Assembly: GCA_903871715.1 (NCBI GenBank)
Contig: CAIQHW010000471.1
Span: forward strand, 1 to 7,601
DNA: 7,601 nucleotides
Source: an uncultured bacterium
Lineage (GTDB): Bacteria > Bacteroidota > Bacteroidia > Chitinophagales > CAIODY01
Direction: 5' to 3'
The notes below the pieces were generated by a model. It was given only the letters and a program-made list of their open reading frames with translations. It did no database searches and was not told the DNA's origin. Position numbers and translations under genes: made by a program. This document shows positions 5,709-7,601 of the stretch, piece after piece; the first letter of the stretch is position 1; the number at the start of each line of letters is the position of its first letter.

Positions 5709-7601
5709 CTAAACACTTTCACTCACCAATTCTTCCCAACTATTCATCAAAGCCAGCAATTCATTTTTTAATTTTTGGTGTTCAGCAAACAATTGCTTGT
5801 ATTCGTTGCCATTGAAATCAGCCATGCTACCCATTTTTGATTCGATTACTGAGATTGCATGTTCAGTGGTAGCAATTTTCTTTTCACAATTTTCTAAATC
5901 TTTTTTTCGGCGTTCTTTCTCTTTTTCATCCACTCGATTATCTGATTTCTCTTCTTTCGATTTCTTTTCTTTTGCTTTCAAGTTAGCAGCCATTTGTTCT
6001 TCAAAATCACGAATGTTGCCTAGTTTTTTCTGCTCTAAGAAATAGTTAATATCACCCAAATATTCTTTCACATTACCATCTAAAAATTCAAATGTTTTAC
6101 TTGTTAAACCAGCTAAGAAATCTCTATCATGACTTATTACAATGATCGTTCCGTTGAATCTTTCCAATGCATCTTTCAACACTTCAATGCTTCGGATATC
6201 TAAGTGATTTGTAGGTTCATCCAGAATCAAAACATTGTGTTCTTCCAACATCAATTTTGCTAAACTCAATCTGCTTTTTTCACCGCCACTCAATACTTTT
6301 ACACGTTTGGTTACATTTTCACCACTGAATAAAAATGCACCAAGCAAACTTCTTGCATTCATATTAGCACCTGGATGCATAGCATTTTCAATCGTTTCAA
6401 GAACTGTATCGTTGCTTTGTAATTTTTCAGATTGATGCTGAGCATAATACCCAATTGAAACATTTGTTCCAATATTTAAAACGCCTTCAAAACTTTCTTC
6501 ACCCACAATCATTTTACCCATAGTGGTTTTACCCATTCCATTCTTACCTACAAAACCAATTTTTTCACCACGTTCTATTTTTAAACTTACGTTTTTCAGA
6601 ATATTTTTTTCACCAAAACTTTTGCTTAAGCCAATAACTTCAATCACATTTAAACCACTTCTTGGCGCATCAGGAAAAGTGAATTTCATAGAAGAAGTAT
6701 CCTCATTATCAACTTCCATCACCTCCATTCTATCCAACTTTTTAATGAGTGATTGAGCCATGGTGGCTTTACTTGCCTTAGCTCTGAACTTATCAATCAA
6801 TGCTTCAGTGCGTTCGTATTCCTTCATCTGATTTTTCTGGGTAGCCAGTTGCAACTCACGTTGGGTAACTCGTTCAATCAGATAGTCATCGTATTTGCAT
6901 TTGTAGTCATAAATTTTTTGATTACTGATTTCAATAGTTCTGTTGGTAACTGTATTCAAGAAAGTTCTATCATGGCTTACCATTAAAACAACGCCGCTAT
7001 AATTATTTAACCATTCTTCCAACCACTGAATACTCTCAATATCCAAGTGATTGGTAGGTTCATCCAATAAAATTACATCGGGGTGTTGCAATAGAATTTT
7101 CGCCAACTCAATACGCATTAACCAACCGCCGCTCAATTCAGAAGTATGGCGATCAAAATCTGTTTGCTTGAAACCCAAGCCCTCTAATACTTTGATGGTG
7201 TCTGCTTCAATTGTTTCAGCGCCTAAAATATCCATGCGCTCCATGATATCGCTTTGTTCCACCAACCAGTCCATGTATTTATCATGGTTAGGGTCTGTAT
7301 TGATAATTAAATCGGTAACTTCTTCCAAGCGCTTTTGCAAACGCATGATTTCATCAAAAGCAGTTTTAGTTTCAGCCAAAACTGTTTTATCTAAATTGAC
7401 TTTTAAATCTTGTGGGAGGTAGCAGATTTTAGTTCCTTTTGCTACATCAATTGAGCCTGTGGTGCTGTTTTGCCAACCTGCAATAATTTTCATTAAAGTG
7501 GATTTGCCTGCACCGTTTTTGCCAGCCAAACCTACACGTTCACGTGGGTTGATAACAAAACTGACATTGTCGAAAAGCACTGTGGCTCCGAATTTTACTG
7601 A
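5709..7601 (-). CDS. ABC-F family ATPase (Uup/YheS-like), 5' end outside the window
   Basis: ABC-F proteins are soluble tandem ATPases with no membrane domain. Those studied bind the ribosomal E site and relieve stalls, and some protect against antibiotics. The frame is open to the right edge, which encodes SVKFGATVLFDNVSF, so only roughly 8 N-terminal residues are missing; the GTG at 7580 is an internal valine. Numbering from the first window codon: NBD1 has Walker A GKNGAGKST (27-35), signature LSGGW and Walker B ILLDEPTNHLD. The charged interdomain linker follows, with coiled-coil-like KNQMKEYERTEALIDKFRAKASKA. NBD2 has Walker A GKNGMGKTT, signature LSGGE and Walker B LILDEPTNHLD. A Lys/Glu-rich C-terminal extension of ~100 residues looks like a coiled coil. 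630 residues are present. The LSGGW signature in NBD1 resembles YheS/GCN20-type members, and the C-terminal coiled coil resembles both Uup and YheS. The exact subfamily is therefore open. Both catalytic Glu residues are present. Confidence 0.94.
   Translation of the reverse strand, partial: SVKFGATVLFDNVSFVINPRERVGLAGKNGAGKSTLMKIIAGWQNSTTGSIDVAKGTKICYLPQDLKVNLDKTVLAETKTAFDEIMRLQKRLEEVTDLIINTDPNHDKYMDWLVEQSDIMERMDILGAETIEADTIKVLEGLGFKQTDFDRHTSELSGGWLMRIELAKILLQHPDVILLDEPTNHLDIESIQWLEEWLNNYSGVVLMVSHDRTFLNTVTNRTIEISNQKIYDYKCKYDDYLIERVTQRELQLATQKNQMKEYERTEALIDKFRAKASKATMAQSLIKKLDRMEVMEVDNEDTSSMKFTFPDAPRSGLNVIEVIGLSKSFGEKNILKNVSLKIERGEKIGFVGKNGMGKTTMGKMIVGEESFEGVLNIGTNVSIGYYAQHQSEKLQSNDTVLETIENAMHPGANMNARSLLGAFLFSGENVTKRVKVLSGGEKSRLSLAKLMLEEHNVLILDEPTNHLDIRSIEVLKDALERFNGTIIVISHDRDFLAGLTSKTFEFLDGNVKEYLGDINYFLEQKKLGNIRDFEEQMAANLKAKEKKSKEEKSDNRVDEKEKERRKKDLENCEKKIATTEHAISVIESKMGSMADFNGNEYKQLFAEHQKLKNELLALMNSWEELVSESV

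Noticed and set aside
7578..7580. GTG (- strand) as the ABC-F start codon
   Set aside because: The frame is open to the window edge, and the seven upstream codons encode SVKFGAT, a normal ABC-F N-terminal strand.
1..7601. A defence, secretion, toxin-antitoxin, mobile-element or biosynthetic system
   Set aside because: All seven genes belong to housekeeping or widespread families, except that the four-helix-bundle protein has no known role. No transposase, integrase, repeat array or toxin-like small gene pair is visible.

Overview
This is an AT-rich, gene-dense stretch of an ordinary bacterial chromosome, most likely from the phylum Bacteroidota, perhaps a Chitinophagaceae-like member. The placement is an inference from three things: the protein styles; the absence of Shine-Dalgarno sequences before the start codons; and matches to the Bacteroidota -7 promoter box (TAnnTTTG) in front of three genes. 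I see no phage, insertion sequence, CRISPR array, tRNA or rRNA.

Layout, left to right. (1) On the + strand, dnaJ enters from the left edge without its first ~20 codons. It is followed 26 nt later by a one-pass membrane protein with a DUF218 (SanA/YdcF/ElyC-type) domain, and then by a small hairpin with a T-rich tail that looks like the end of this transcription unit. (2) On the - strand, hflX encodes the ribosome-associated GTPase. (3) A 196-nt divergent intergenic region holds a GC-rich, foldable element containing a 10-nt direct repeat, flanked by outward-facing -7 boxes close to the hflX and thiL start codons. (4) On the + strand, thiL (thiamine-monophosphate kinase) and comF (a phosphoribosyltransferase-like protein) are probably co-transcribed. 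(5) On the - strand, reading from the right edge, there is an ABC-F ATPase with its first few codons outside the window, then a small two-TM protein resembling a four-helix-bundle chemoreceptor sensor domain with no signalling output. This last gene converges on comF with one base between the stop codons.

By function, DnaJ, HflX and the ABC-F protein all belong to protein-folding or ribosome quality control. ThiL makes the cofactor thiamine diphosphate. ComF belongs to a family linked to DNA uptake and ssDNA processing. The genes do not form one pathway and the window looks like core genome. The least explained parts are the structured element between hflX and thiL and the output-less sensor protein. 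I found no convincing evidence of a new multi-gene system.
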